NCBI RefSeq assembly: GCF_000826545.1
Contig: NZ_CDME01000016.1
Span: 248,001-312,000 of the forward strand
Direction: 5' to 3'
Length of the DNA stretch: 64,000 nucleotides
Source of the DNA: Kibdelosporangium sp. MJ126-NF4
Lineage (GTDB): Bacteria; Actinomycetota; Actinomycetes; Mycobacteriales; Pseudonocardiaceae
Shown here in pieces: positions 8,582 to 16,166 of this stretch (positions within the stretch are counted from its first letter, which is position 1; every line of letters begins with the position of its first letter). The position numbers and the translations under genes are program-made. The notes beneath the pieces are model-generated. The model was not told the origin of the DNA, made no database searches, and saw nothing but the letters and a program-made list of their open reading frames with translations.

Positions 8582-9943
8582 ATGACAACGATGTTCACCG
8601 GTACACGGAGGGGCAAGGTCGCGGCGCTGGTCGGCGCGCTTGTCCTGACGACGATGGCGGTCAGCACAGAGCCTGCCGCCGCAGCCCCACCCCCACCGCC
8701 GCAGAGCGACCCGTTCTACCAACCACCCAGCGGCTACGAATCCACCGCGCCGGGGACAGTCCTGCGCTCGCGGTCAGTGGCGATCGCAGCGTTCGGCCTG
8801 CTGCCACAAAAGGTCCAGGCGTGGCAACTGCTGTACCGGACGACCGACCAGAAAAGCAATCCGCAGGCCACCGTCACCACAGTGCTCCTGCCGTGGGGCG
8901 CCCAGCCGTCAGCGACCCGACCGCTGCTGTCGTACCAGGTCGCCGAGGACAGCGCGGCGCCGCAGTGCGCGATCTCCTACCAGCTACGCCAGGGAGCCGG
9001 GAACGACAACATCGTCGCCCAAGCGGAGATCCTGCTGATCAACGCCGCAGTCCAGCAGGGCTGGGCCGTGTCCGTCCCCGACTACGAAGGGCCTCGCAGC
9101 GCGTACGTCGCGGGCAGGCAGGCCGGACAGGCCACTTTGGACGGGATCAGGGCGGCGAAGAACTTCACCCCGCTGGGCCTGGGACCGCAGACGAACATCG
9201 GAGTGTGGGGTTACTCCGGTGGCGCGCTGGCGTCCGGCTGGGCAGCCGAACTGCAGCCGAGTTACGCGCCCGAGCTGAACATCAAGGGCGTCGCGACAGG
9301 CGGCCTGCCGGTCAGTCCGAAGAACGTCCTGCTCGGAGCGAACAAGGGACCGTTCGCCGGAATCGCGATGAGCGGTGTGGCGGGGCTGAGCCACGCGTAT
9401 CCCGAACTGGCCCAGTACATGAACACCTACCTGACACCCGAAGGCAAAGCAGCCTTCGCCAAGGCATCCACCCAGTGCAATCACTCCAACGCCGGGGAGT
9501 TCGCGTTCAAGGACCTGTTCAAGTACTTCAGCGTCCCGGATCCGCTGAACCACCCGGTGCCGCAACAGGTTCTCGCGGACGTGACCATGGGACAGCACAC
9601 GCCCACGGCGCCTCTGTTCGTGTACCACTCGGTGAACGACGAACTGGTGCCCGTCGCCGACACGGACGTGACTGTGAAGAAGTACTGCGCGGCCGGTGGC
9701 CGGGTAACCTATCAGCGCGACATCCTCAGCGAACACATCGCCCTGGCGATCACTGGCTCCCCGGACGCGTTGAACTGGTTGAAGGACCGGCTTTCCGGTC
9801 AGCCCGCCGCCAACGGCTGCAGCACCAACACAGTGATCTCATCCATCGCGACACCGAAGGCGTTGCTCACGTTCGGAATCGTGATCATCAACAACCTCCT
9901 CTCGCTGCTCGGCAAACCGGTCGGGCCAGCCGACATGGTTTAG
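8582..9943 (+). CDS. Secreted lipase of the LIP (secretory lipase) family
   Basis: A 453-residue exported alpha/beta hydrolase. The N-terminus is a Sec signal peptide (basic start, then VAALVGALVLTTMAVS, and an AAAAP cleavage region near residue 35). The nucleophile elbow is GYSGG with Ser near residue 210; the acid and base are probably the Asp in HSVNDELVPV and the His in LSEHIALA. Overall length and the GxSxG context match Candida-type secretory lipases found in actinobacteria. Start ATG 8582 follows GGAAGGG. It is separated by 92 bases from the aromatic operon and may have its own promoter. Substrate range is unknown. Confidence 0.87.
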   Translation: MTTMFTGTRRGKVAALVGALVLTTMAVSTEPAAAAPPPPPQSDPFYQPPSGYESTAPGTVLRSRSVAIAAFGLLPQKVQAWQLLYRTTDQKSNPQATVTTVLLPWGAQPSATRPLLSYQVAEDSAAPQCAISYQLRQGAGNDNIVAQAEILLINAAVQQGWAVSVPDYEGPRSAYVAGRQAGQATLDGIRAAKNFTPLGLGPQTNIGVWGYSGGALASGWAAELQPSYAPELNIKGVATGGLPVSPKNVLLGANKGPFAGIAMSGVAGLSHAYPELAQYMNTYLTPEGKAAFAKASTQCNHSNAGEFAFKDLFKYFSVPDPLNHPVPQQVLADVTMGQHTPTAPLFVYHSVNDELVPVADTDVTVKKYCAAGGRVTYQRDILSEHIALAITGSPDALNWLKDRLSGQPAANGCSTNTVISSIATPKALLTFGIVIINNLLSLLGKPVGPADMV

Positions 9944-10048
9944 CTTCACGCAGGATTCGACGACGCCCAGTGTGGTAACGCACGCGCGAATGTGCGGGGT
10001 GTTCGGCGTGTGCGCGCGAGCGCAGGGGAATGTGGCTTGCGCGCGAAA

Positions 10049-10620
10049 GCGCAGGGGTGTGGTTCGTGGGGTGTCCCTCCCGTATGGCCTGGGCGTAGCC
10101 ATACCACGGCGTGTCGGGAGGTCGGCCTACGTTTCTGGCGTGCGCGGCGCGAGGCGGTACCGATCTCCCGGCACGTCGTGGTTTCCTTTGGCAGGTCATA
10201 CGGGAGGGGCGCCCCGCGCCTCCACTTGACCCGGGAAGTCACGTGGGCTGAGCGAACCGGGGCGAGAAACGAAGCTCTGTTTGTGTCCCCCTCTTGGAGG
10301 CCTGCCCGCCGGCGAGGCATCTCTTTTTCTTTTGTGCCAAGAAAAAATGAAGTCCTCGCCGGACGGCAGGCCGCCGAGAGGGAAACCAACCCGTGGTCTG
10401 TCCACCCGGTTGGCTCAGCCCACGTGACTTCCTGTGCCTGGAAAAAGAGGCGTGGTCGGTTCCCTCCCGTATGACCTGCCGGAGGAAACCACGACGTGCC
10501 GGGAGATCGGTATCGCCTGCGCCGTGGGTTGAGTCGCGTAGGCCGACCTCCCGACACGCCATGGTATGGCTACGCCCAGGCCATACGGGAGGAAACCAAC
10601 CACGAACCCCACCCATGCGC
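10049..10620. repeat. Giant imperfect palindrome (about 570 bases)
   Basis: The whole segment is an inverted repeat about base 10335. Matching blocks include 10076-10131 with 10537-10592 (56 bases, one mismatch), 10158-10187 with 10483-10512 (30 bases, exact) and 10234-10253 with 10413-10432 (20 bases, exact); the midpoints of all three fall at 10333-10335. The centre is a small hairpin TTTTTCTT-TTGTGCC-AAGAAAAA (10324-10346). Short nested palindromes lie inside each arm, for example GTATGGC/GCCATAC at 10082-10104. Open frames cross it on both strands but mirror one another and show no recognisable domain, so I regard it as non-coding. No transposase, target duplication or RNA family is evident. 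Confidence 0.9.
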
Positions 10621-10725
10621 TATGCGCGCACGGCCGCTCACGCCCAAGGCCGCTCGCACGCAAGGCCTCTTTACGCGCAAGGCTGGGGCGCTCACGCGCA
10701 AGGCCGCTCGCGTGCGTGCTTGCCG
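10621..10725. repeat. Imperfect tandem repeats beside the palindrome
   Basis: About five degenerate copies of a unit near CGCAAGGCCGCTCACG (for example AAGGCCGCTCGCACGC, AAGGCCTCTTTACGCGC, AAGGCTGGGGCGCTCACGCGC, AAGGCCGCTCGCGTGC) follow the right arm of the giant palindrome. Spacing varies between about 16 and 21 bases. The left flank (about 9980-10048) has related GTGCGCGCGAGCGCAGGGG steps. Nothing else is visible between 9944 and 10049 or between 10726 and 10826. Confidence 0.6.
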
Positions 10726-10826
10726 TCTTGCGCTTGCTTTGCCCGCACAGGCCGACTTCGACGGAACCCTGCCCCGGATCTGCGACTAGGCCACTTGGGA
10801 GTTGCGTTACGCGGGAACAGGTGCGC

Positions 10827-11552
10827 TCATGAATCACACTCCGGGAGCTCTCCTGGCTCCAGCAGAGTGCATCCATGCAGTTCCCTGACCAGGCCGTGCG
10901 CCTGCACCCACCTGACCCTCGGGTCATCGAAGGCGAACGTGCCACCATCCACCTGCACCGGTCCGTCCGCGCCCGGCACGTACAGCTTCCCACGCACCCC
11001 CTCGACGGGGCATTCCCGCACCCGGATGAGCACGGCACCACGCCGAAGCCTGGGACACAACCGGACAGCCAGGTGCGCGCACGGCACACAGATCGGCGGC
11101 TCGGCGTTGCCCATGGCATCCGGCCAACCAGGCCAGTCCTCCCGGAAGTCAGGCAACAGCCACAGCACACCATCCGGTGATCGATCGGCCGGTTTGCCGC
11201 ACACCTGGCACAACAACCGCCGCATCGCCCGACGTTGCCGCAACGAATGGACATCGCCGAACACCGGCCGCGCCGAACCGGGACGCGAGACAGCACGAAC
11301 CCACAACACTCCACGAGTGTCCCGGTCCATGACCGTCTCGTCGGCGTACCCGATTCCGCCTCCCGGTCGGCAGATCACCTCACCGGACAGGTCCTGCTCG
11401 GTGGACCATGCCGTGATGTAGGGAACGACGACAGACGGCGACGCTCCCGGACGGCGACCATGGTCGCGCCCGCGATCCTGGTCGCCGTCCGGTATGAAGG
11501 CCCGGCCCGGGAGGGGCGCACTCGTGGCCGGGCCGTGGTTCTCGGCGGTCAT
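10827..11552 (-). CDS. Hypothetical protein with two CxxC pairs
   Basis: A 241-residue soluble protein that I cannot assign to a named family. Its middle contains two cysteine pairs, LLCQVCGKPADRS and PPICVPCAHLAVRLCP, about 50 residues apart, which together look like a small zinc-binding knuckle. The first 40 residues are low-complexity. Start ATG 11552 overlaps the stop of the upstream 88-residue gene by four bases, so the two form an operon that is divergent from the XRE/DUF397 locus. That conserved-looking arrangement suggests a shared role, but none can be named. Confidence 0.65.
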   Translation of the reverse strand: MTAENHGPATSAPLPGRAFIPDGDQDRGRDHGRRPGASPSVVVPYITAWSTEQDLSGEVICRPGGGIGYADETVMDRDTRGVLWVRAVSRPGSARPVFGDVHSLRQRRAMRRLLCQVCGKPADRSPDGVLWLLPDFREDWPGWPDAMGNAEPPICVPCAHLAVRLCPRLRRGAVLIRVRECPVEGVRGKLYVPGADGPVQVDGGTFAFDDPRVRWVQAHGLVRELHGCTLLEPGELPECDS

Positions 11553-11815
11553 GACGCCACCAGCTGGCGTAGCGGCTGGACGGGTGTGTCGTCGTCCAAC
11601 TCGCTGACGCAGTCCACGTCGTAGAGGGCCGTCCGGCCGACGAAGTCGACTGCGACAGGGAAACAGCGACTGGACCAGCAGCCTTCATAGGCGGCGACTG
11701 TGCCCTTCTGCCCCTGGTGCGGCGCCGAGATGATCAGCACCCGCGTACCTGGCCGAAGTCGGCCGTGGGTACCACGGTCGTGGTGGTCCCAGTAGTTCTC
11801 TACATACCCGCTCAC
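11549..11815 (-). CDS. Small hypothetical protein
   Basis: An 88-residue protein starting at GTG 11815 (VSGYVENYW), behind AAGGCGG. A longer frame to 12043 exists but its extra N-terminus is Arg/Ser-rich shadow sequence that crosses the divergent promoter region. The protein contains LRPGTRVLIISAPHQGQKGT, a short beta-strand pattern resembling a KOW/SH3-like barrel, then a Cys pair and an acidic tail. It is the first gene of the two-gene operon that diverges from the XRE regulator. Function unknown. Confidence 0.55.
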   Translation of the reverse strand: MSGYVENYWDHHDRGTHGRLRPGTRVLIISAPHQGQKGTVAAYEGCWSSRCFPVAVDFVGRTALYDVDCVSELDDDTPVQPLRQLVAS

Positions 11816-11962
11816 GGTTGACCGCCGCCTTCGGTGCACGTGGTGGACCGCAGCGACCCCGCCAGAGGTCGGGGCTCGAACGGGGCCGCTACGACTTTGT
11901 GGGATCGTGTGCACGGAGCTAGGCCATTCGGAGCCTCTTCGCCGTTGTCGATCCACTCGAGA

Positions 11963-11996
11963 GGTTACAGCGTAGCGGCTACAGTGCCTAGTAACC
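11963..11996. promoter_or_regulatory. Candidate operator between the divergent unknown operon and the XRE gene
   Basis: GGTTAC (11963-11968) and GTAACC (11991-11996) form a 6-base inverted repeat 22 bases apart, enclosing two near-identical steps TACAGCGTAG and TACAGTGCCTAG. It sits 32 bases before the GTG start of the XRE gene. It is short and could arise by chance. Confidence 0.35.
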
Positions 11997-12027
11997 GACC
12001 GGGTGACTGTGAGAGAGGATTGGTTAC

Positions 12028-12897
12028 GTGCCGCTACTGACAACGCCCGCAGTGGTCAGGCTTTACGTTGGCTTCGAGCTGCAGCGCCTGCGGGAGGCGG
12101 CCGGGAAGTCCCAGCCCGAGGCTGGGAAGGCGATCGACACGAGCAAGGCGAAGATCTCCCACTTCGAGTCGGGCCGGAACCTGCCCAGTCTCCTTGAGGC
12201 GGAAGCACTGTTGAAGTTCTACGGTGCGCCGCACCTGGTGGATGTGATCGCGGACCTGATCGTCCAGGCACGAGAAGCCAAGTCCACCTTCGACCTGAAC
12301 CCGGACCTGGAACTCGCGCCTGGCTTCTCGCTCTACGTCGGCGTGGAACAGGGCGCGAGCACGGTGTTCACCTACGACGCGACCCTGTTCATGGGCATTC
12401 TTCACTCTCGCAGGTACGCCGAGGCCACCGTTCGTGGTGTCCTCGGCGAAGCTGTGTCGGATGATCACGTGGCCGGACTGGTCGACTTGCGGATGCGGCG
12501 CCAGGTGGCCCTTGATCGTGCGGACAACCCGTTGCACGTGACAGCCGTGATCAACCAGGGTGTCCTCCACCAGCAATTCGGCGGTGTCGATGTTGCCGCC
12601 GAGCAACTGGATTACCTCCTGACGATGGCAGAGCGTGACAACGTCTCGCTCAGGGTCTTGCCGTTCAGCGCGGGTGCGCATCCGGCGGTGCACGGACCAT
12701 TCACGCGGCTCGAGTTCCCAGTCCCAGGCGATTTTGGTCTCGTCTACACCGAAGATCTCACCGGCGGCCGGTTTCACGACGACACTGGGGTGGTCGACAG
12801 GTACACGCAGGCAGGCGCGCGGCTATTGGAGCTCGCTCTGTCTGAGGGGCAGTCCTTGTCGATGATCAGAACCGCCCGGAAGGAGATGACACGATGA
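12028..12897 (+). CDS. XRE-family HTH regulator with DUF5753 domain
   Basis: A 289-residue regulator. Residues about 14-70 form the helix-turn-helix (LREAAGKSQPEAGKAIDTSK, ISHFESGRNLPS), and residues about 100-285 match the actinobacterial DUF5753 ligand-like domain, with the typical RQVALDR, VLPFSAGAHPAVHGPF and ARKEM tail. GTG 12028 follows GAGAGAGG. The stop overlaps the ATG of a DUF397 gene, the standard pairing of this family in Streptomyces and relatives, where such pairs modulate development or secondary metabolism. Which genes it controls here is not known; the divergent unknown operon is the natural guess. Confidence 0.9.
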   Translation: MPLLTTPAVVRLYVGFELQRLREAAGKSQPEAGKAIDTSKAKISHFESGRNLPSLLEAEALLKFYGAPHLVDVIADLIVQAREAKSTFDLNPDLELAPGFSLYVGVEQGASTVFTYDATLFMGILHSRRYAEATVRGVLGEAVSDDHVAGLVDLRMRRQVALDRADNPLHVTAVINQGVLHQQFGGVDVAAEQLDYLLTMAERDNVSLRVLPFSAGAHPAVHGPFTRLEFPVPGDFGLVYTEDLTGGRFHDDTGVVDRYTQAGARLLELALSEGQSLSMIRTARKEMTR

Positions 12898-13100
12898 CCG
12901 ACAGTTGGACCTGGCGGAAATCCAGCCGGTCCGCAGGCAACGGCCAGTGCGTGGAAGTTGGCACCCACCCCCGTCGACACGTGATCGCCATTCGAGACAG
13001 CAAGTTGGGCGACACCAGTCCGATCCTCATGTTCGCGCCCGATGAGGTTCGCGCCTTCGTACACGGAATCAAGGCCGGAGAGTTCGACGACCTGGTCTGA
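12894..13100 (+). CDS. DUF397 protein (copy 1)
   Basis: A 68-residue DUF397 protein with the family's hallmark N-terminus WRKSSRSAGNGQCVEV and the later RDSKLGD and FAPDEVRAFV motifs. These small proteins normally follow an XRE/DUF5753 regulator and act as its partner or antagonist. The ATG overlaps the regulator's stop (ATGA). Nearly identical to the next gene. Confidence 0.9.
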   Translation: MTDSWTWRKSSRSAGNGQCVEVGTHPRRHVIAIRDSKLGDTSPILMFAPDEVRAFVHGIKAGEFDDLV

Positions 13101-13135
13101 GATGTAGTCCCCTGCAGCCGGAAGGAGATGACACG

Positions 13136-13342
13136 ATGACCGACAGTTGGACCTGGCAGAAGTCCAGCAGGTCCGCAGGCAACGGCGAGTGCGTGGAGGT
13201 CGGCACCCACCCGCGTCAACGCACGATCGCCATTCGAGACAGCAAACTGGGTGACACAAGTCCCATCCTCATGTTCGCGCCCGATGAGGTCCGCACCTTC
13301 GTGCACGGGATCAAGGCCGGGGAGTTCGACGACCTGGTCTGA
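13136..13342 (+). CDS. DUF397 protein (copy 2)
   Basis: A 68-residue near-copy of the preceding protein, differing at about seven positions (for example WQKSSRSAGNGECVEV, HPRQRTIAIRDSK and DEVRTFV). It has its own AAGGAG ribosome binding site, copied with the gene. Both frames are intact, so both are probably expressed. The high similarity indicates recent duplication or ongoing gene conversion. Confidence 0.9.
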   Translation: MTDSWTWQKSSRSAGNGECVEVGTHPRQRTIAIRDSKLGDTSPILMFAPDEVRTFVHGIKAGEFDDLV

Positions 13343-13358
13343 TCTGGTTCCGCATAGC

Positions 13359-13390
13359 CAACGACGCCCCCGACGGCGGGGGCGTCGTTG
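13359..13390 (+). terminator. Terminator hairpin after the DUF397 pair
   Basis: A perfect 13-base stem, CAACGACGCCCCC (13359-13371) with GGGGGCGTCGTTG (13378-13390), and a loop of GACGGC that can close by one more pair. There is no T-run, as is common for GC-rich actinobacterial terminators. It separates the DUF397 operon from the phosphotransferase gene. Confidence 0.75.
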
Positions 13391-13435
13391 TCACGCCGGA
13401 GTGAGCCAGCCGCGGATCCGGTAGGTTGCGCGGCC

Positions 13436-14260
13436 ATGGGCGCGCGGCACGGGTTACGGCATGAGTGGGCGGACCTGCCGGAGGACGTGGTTTCGGCGGT
13501 CACCGAGCACACTGGGCCGATCGAGCAGGCAGTCGGTGTCGACGGCGGGCACAGCAGTCAGTTGGCGGCGACGCTGGACACCTCGAACGGCCGGGTCTTC
13601 GTCAAGGGGATGCGCCTTGACCACGACGGCCGGTGGGCTCAGGACGTCGAGGCGGCGGTCGGGCCGCATCTGACTCCGCTGGCGCCCGCTGTGCTCTGGC
13701 GGGTCATCGAGGGCGGGTGGGACCTGATCGGGTTCGAGCACGTCGCCGGGCGCGGTGCCGACTTCCGTCCCGGTTCGCCGGATCTGCCACTTGTGGTGGC
13801 GGGCATCAGCGCGGTTGGCCGAATCCCGCTTCCCGACGGGCTTCAGCTCAAGCGGGCCAGGGCGCGGTGGGGCCGGTATCTCGACTGCCCTGGCGACGCG
13901 TCCGCGTTCGCCGGTGACACGGTGGCGCACTCCGACCTGAATCCCGGCAACTTGCTGCTGACCGACAGCCGCGGTGTCCACATGGTCGACTGGTCGTTGG
14001 CGACCCGTGGTGCCGCGTGGATGGACGCGGCATGCTGGGTCGTGTGGCTTGTCCACAGCGGACACCCGCCGCACGCGGCAGAACGCTGGGCGTCGAAGGT
14101 CCCCAGCTGGGACGAGGCCGATCCGGACGCGATCGACCTGTTCGCCGTCGCGCAGACACGGTACTGGCAGGCCACTGTGGATGCACACACCAACCGGACG
14201 ACGATGTCGTTGCGTGACGCCGCCTCCCGGTGGGCGATCCACCGCGGCATGTGGCCATAA
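13436..14260 (+). CDS. Phosphotransferase of the aminoglycoside phosphotransferase (APH) superfamily
   Basis: A 274-residue small-molecule kinase-like protein. The catalytic loop is HSDLNPGN near residues 165-172 (Brenner HxDxxxxN motif), followed by the metal-binding MVDWS in place of the usual IDWE. The N-terminal lobe has VFVKGM, with the ATP-binding Lys. ATG 13436 is chosen because the longer frame would start inside the upstream terminator. It is monocistronic and ends before a hairpin repeat. Family members range from drug-resistance kinases to choline-kinase-like enzymes; nothing shows the substrate. Confidence 0.78.
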   Translation: MGARHGLRHEWADLPEDVVSAVTEHTGPIEQAVGVDGGHSSQLAATLDTSNGRVFVKGMRLDHDGRWAQDVEAAVGPHLTPLAPAVLWRVIEGGWDLIGFEHVAGRGADFRPGSPDLPLVVAGISAVGRIPLPDGLQLKRARARWGRYLDCPGDASAFAGDTVAHSDLNPGNLLLTDSRGVHMVDWSLATRGAAWMDAACWVVWLVHSGHPPHAAERWASKVPSWDEADPDAIDLFAVAQTRYWQATVDAHTNRTTMSLRDAASRWAIHRGMWP

Positions 14261-14283
14261 CCGCCGGAAAGCGCGGTGGGGGT

Positions 14284-14336
14284 GCAACGAAGGCGGCCTT
14301 CGGTGCGCCCGGTGCACCGAAGGCCACATTGGTTGC
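14284..14336. repeat. Intergenic hairpin repeat (copy 2)
   Basis: Arms 14284-14307 and 14313-14336 with a 5-base loop. The left arm GCAACGAAGGCGGCCTTCGG is the same element as at 3790-3842. It lies exactly between the convergent ends of the phosphotransferase and the DrrB-like permease genes, where a bidirectional terminator would be expected. Confidence 0.8.
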
Positions 14337-14341
14337 GTGGG

Positions 14342-15118
14342 TCAGGCTTTGCGCATCGCCCGGGTGCCGACGAGGAGACCGACGACCGCCACCGCCACGG
14401 CGGCCACCAGACCGGCGAGCACTGTGCCGGACGCGATCGTGCCGTTGAACAGCAGGCGTTCCGCGTCGACCACGTAGGTCAGCGGGTTGAACTTCGCCAT
14501 GGTCTGCAGCCACGCCGGGCCGTTGTCGATCGGCAGCATCATCCCGGCGAGCAGCAGCAGCGGGAACAACAGCGTCTGCTGCACGCCCCAGAACATCCAC
14601 TCCTGGTCCTTGGACGCCAACGCCAGCGTGTACGACAGCGCGCCGAGGCCGACGCAGAAGACCGCGAGGATCACCAGGCCGATCAGGGCTCCCAGCACGT
14701 TCAGCGTGAACCCGAACGGGATCGTCACCAGTACCAGCAGCGCCGTCTGGGCGAGCATCGGGACGATCTCCTTCAGCGCCCTGCCGACGATCAGCGCGGG
14801 CCTGCGCAGCGGCGAGACCAGCATCCGTTCGTGCGAACCGGTCTGCATCTCGTACAACAGGTTCGCGCCGGTCGAGGACGTGCCGAACAGGCAGGACATC
14901 ACCACGATGCCCGGCACGAACCACTGCAGCGACGAGTCGCCGGGTAGCAGAGGCGCGAACAGGGCCAGGAAGAACAACGGCTGGACCATCGTGAAGATCA
15001 CCGAGAACGGGTTGCGCAGCACCGGCCGCAACTCGCGGGTGAAGACGGTGAAGATGTCGGTGACGATGCTGGTCCTCGCCACAGAGTTCAATGCGGAGCT
15101 GTTCAGTGCGGTGGTCAT
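14342..15118 (-). CDS. ABC-2 type permease, DrrB-like
   Basis: A 258-residue membrane subunit of an exporter of the daunorubicin-resistance type. Six hydrophobic segments are visible, and MQTGSHERMLVSPLRRPALIVGR is the conserved cytoplasmic region of DrrB-like permeases (cited here only as a landmark around residue 90-112). Its ATG (15118) overlaps the ATPase stop (15115). With the ATPase it forms a two-gene operon divergent from a WYL regulator. Likely exports a hydrophobic metabolite; the substrate is unknown. Confidence 0.9.
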   Translation of the reverse strand: MTTALNSSALNSVARTSIVTDIFTVFTRELRPVLRNPFSVIFTMVQPLFFLALFAPLLPGDSSLQWFVPGIVVMSCLFGTSSTGANLLYEMQTGSHERMLVSPLRRPALIVGRALKEIVPMLAQTALLVLVTIPFGFTLNVLGALIGLVILAVFCVGLGALSYTLALASKDQEWMFWGVQQTLLFPLLLLAGMMLPIDNGPAWLQTMAKFNPLTYVVDAERLLFNGTIASGTVLAGLVAAVAVAVVGLLVGTRAMRKA

Positions 15119-16104
15119 GCCTTGTTCTCCTTCGTGGAAACGTCTTCGCGCAGGCTGCGGCCGGTCAGGGTGAGGAACACGTCGTCGAGCGTCGGCCTGG
15201 TGACCTCGACGCTGGCCACGTCGATCAACGCGTCGTCGAGGGCGCGGAACAGTTTCGGCGCGATCCGGGCGCCACCGTCCACTTCGAGCACGACCTGGGC
15301 GTCGGATCGTGTCACCTGTGCGCCCTCGGCGATTCCGAGCGCGTGGTGGCCGACCGCGCGACGGGCCTGGTCGGCGTTGTCGAACGTCAGGATGATCCGG
15401 TCGCCCGCGTGCTCGGCCTTCAGCCGGGCCGGGGTGTCGTCGGCGATCACGTTGCCGTGGTCGATCACGATCACGCGCTCGGCCAGCGAGTCGGCTTCGT
15501 CGAGGTAGTGGGTGGTCAGCACGATGGTCGTGCCGTGCTCGGCACGCAGGCGCCGGATGTGCTCCTGCAGGTTCACCCGGTTCTGCGGATCGAGGCCGGT
15601 CGACGGTTCGTCGAGGAACAGCAACGCGGGTGCGTGGATCAGGCCCATCGCGATGTCGAGCCTGCGCCGCTGCCCACCGGACAGTTTGGACACCACTCGG
15701 TCGGCGACGGCGGTCAGGTCGAGCGACTCGATCAGCTCCGCCGCGCGAGCACGGGCCGCCGACGCGGTCATCCCGTACGCGCGCCCCTGGGTGACCAGTT
15801 CGTCGCGGCCGCGTTGGCTGTGGCCAGCGCCGTTGCCCTGGCCGATGTAGCCGATCCGGCGACGCACGTCGCGCTGCTGGGTCCGGACGTCGAATCCGGC
15901 CACCCTGGCGGTGCCGGACGTGGGCGCCAGCAGGGTCGTGAGCATCCGCAGCGTGGTCGACTTGCCCGCGCCGTTCGGCCCGAGCAACGCCACCATCTCC
16001 CCGGCGGCCACGCGCAGCTCAAGCCCCCTGACAGCTTCTACCGTCTCAGTGCGGGTGGTGAAGTGCCTGGTCAGGCCGCTTGTCTCGATCATCGCTTCGG
16101 TCAT
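15115..16104 (-). CDS. ABC transporter ATP-binding protein, DrrA-like
   Basis: A 329-residue exporter ATPase. Walker A LGPNGAGKST is at about residues 41-50, the signature LSGGQRRRLD near 140, Walker B LLFLDEPSTGLD just after, and the C-terminal domain ends in the LDDVFLTLTGRSLRED motif typical of DrrA. I prefer ATG 16104 (MTEAMIETS); ATG 16125 would add seven residues and place the start four bases from a palindromic operator. Neither has a strong ribosome binding site. It is cotranscribed with the DrrB-like permease. Confidence 0.92.
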   Translation of the reverse strand: MTEAMIETSGLTRHFTTRTETVEAVRGLELRVAAGEMVALLGPNGAGKSTTLRMLTTLLAPTSGTARVAGFDVRTQQRDVRRRIGYIGQGNGAGHSQRGRDELVTQGRAYGMTASAARARAAELIESLDLTAVADRVVSKLSGGQRRRLDIAMGLIHAPALLFLDEPSTGLDPQNRVNLQEHIRRLRAEHGTTIVLTTHYLDEADSLAERVIVIDHGNVIADDTPARLKAEHAGDRIILTFDNADQARRAVGHHALGIAEGAQVTRSDAQVVLEVDGGARIAPKLFRALDDALIDVASVEVTRPTLDDVFLTLTGRSLREDVSTKENKA

Positions 16105-16128
16105 GGGGACAACGCTAGAATCCATTCA

Positions 16129-16143
16129 GGTCAGTTTCTGACC
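16129..16143. promoter_or_regulatory. Palindromic operator between the exporter and the WYL regulator
   Basis: GGTCAG-TTT-CTGACC is a perfect 6+3+6 palindrome in the short gap between two divergent genes. Its position suits binding by the WYL regulator to control both itself and the exporter. No footprint evidence exists here; the role is inferred from position and symmetry. Confidence 0.5.
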
Positions 16144-16166
16144 GCAACGGATGGGAATCTGGATCC

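Larger units (their letters stand above)
12876..13342 (+). repeat. Tandem duplication of the DUF397 gene with its ribosome binding site
   Basis: The segment 12876-13100 recurs at 13118-13342 with a 242-base offset. Each copy begins with CCGGAAGGAGATGACACG before the start codon and ends at an identical GEFDDLV stop. The ribosome binding site is part of the duplicated unit. Only the short spacer after the first stop differs. Confidence 0.9.

Noticed and set aside
9946..11421. Overlapping open frames of 125-342 codons through the giant palindrome
   Set aside because: The frames on the two strands mirror each other because of the inverted repeat, and show no domain or ribosome binding site.
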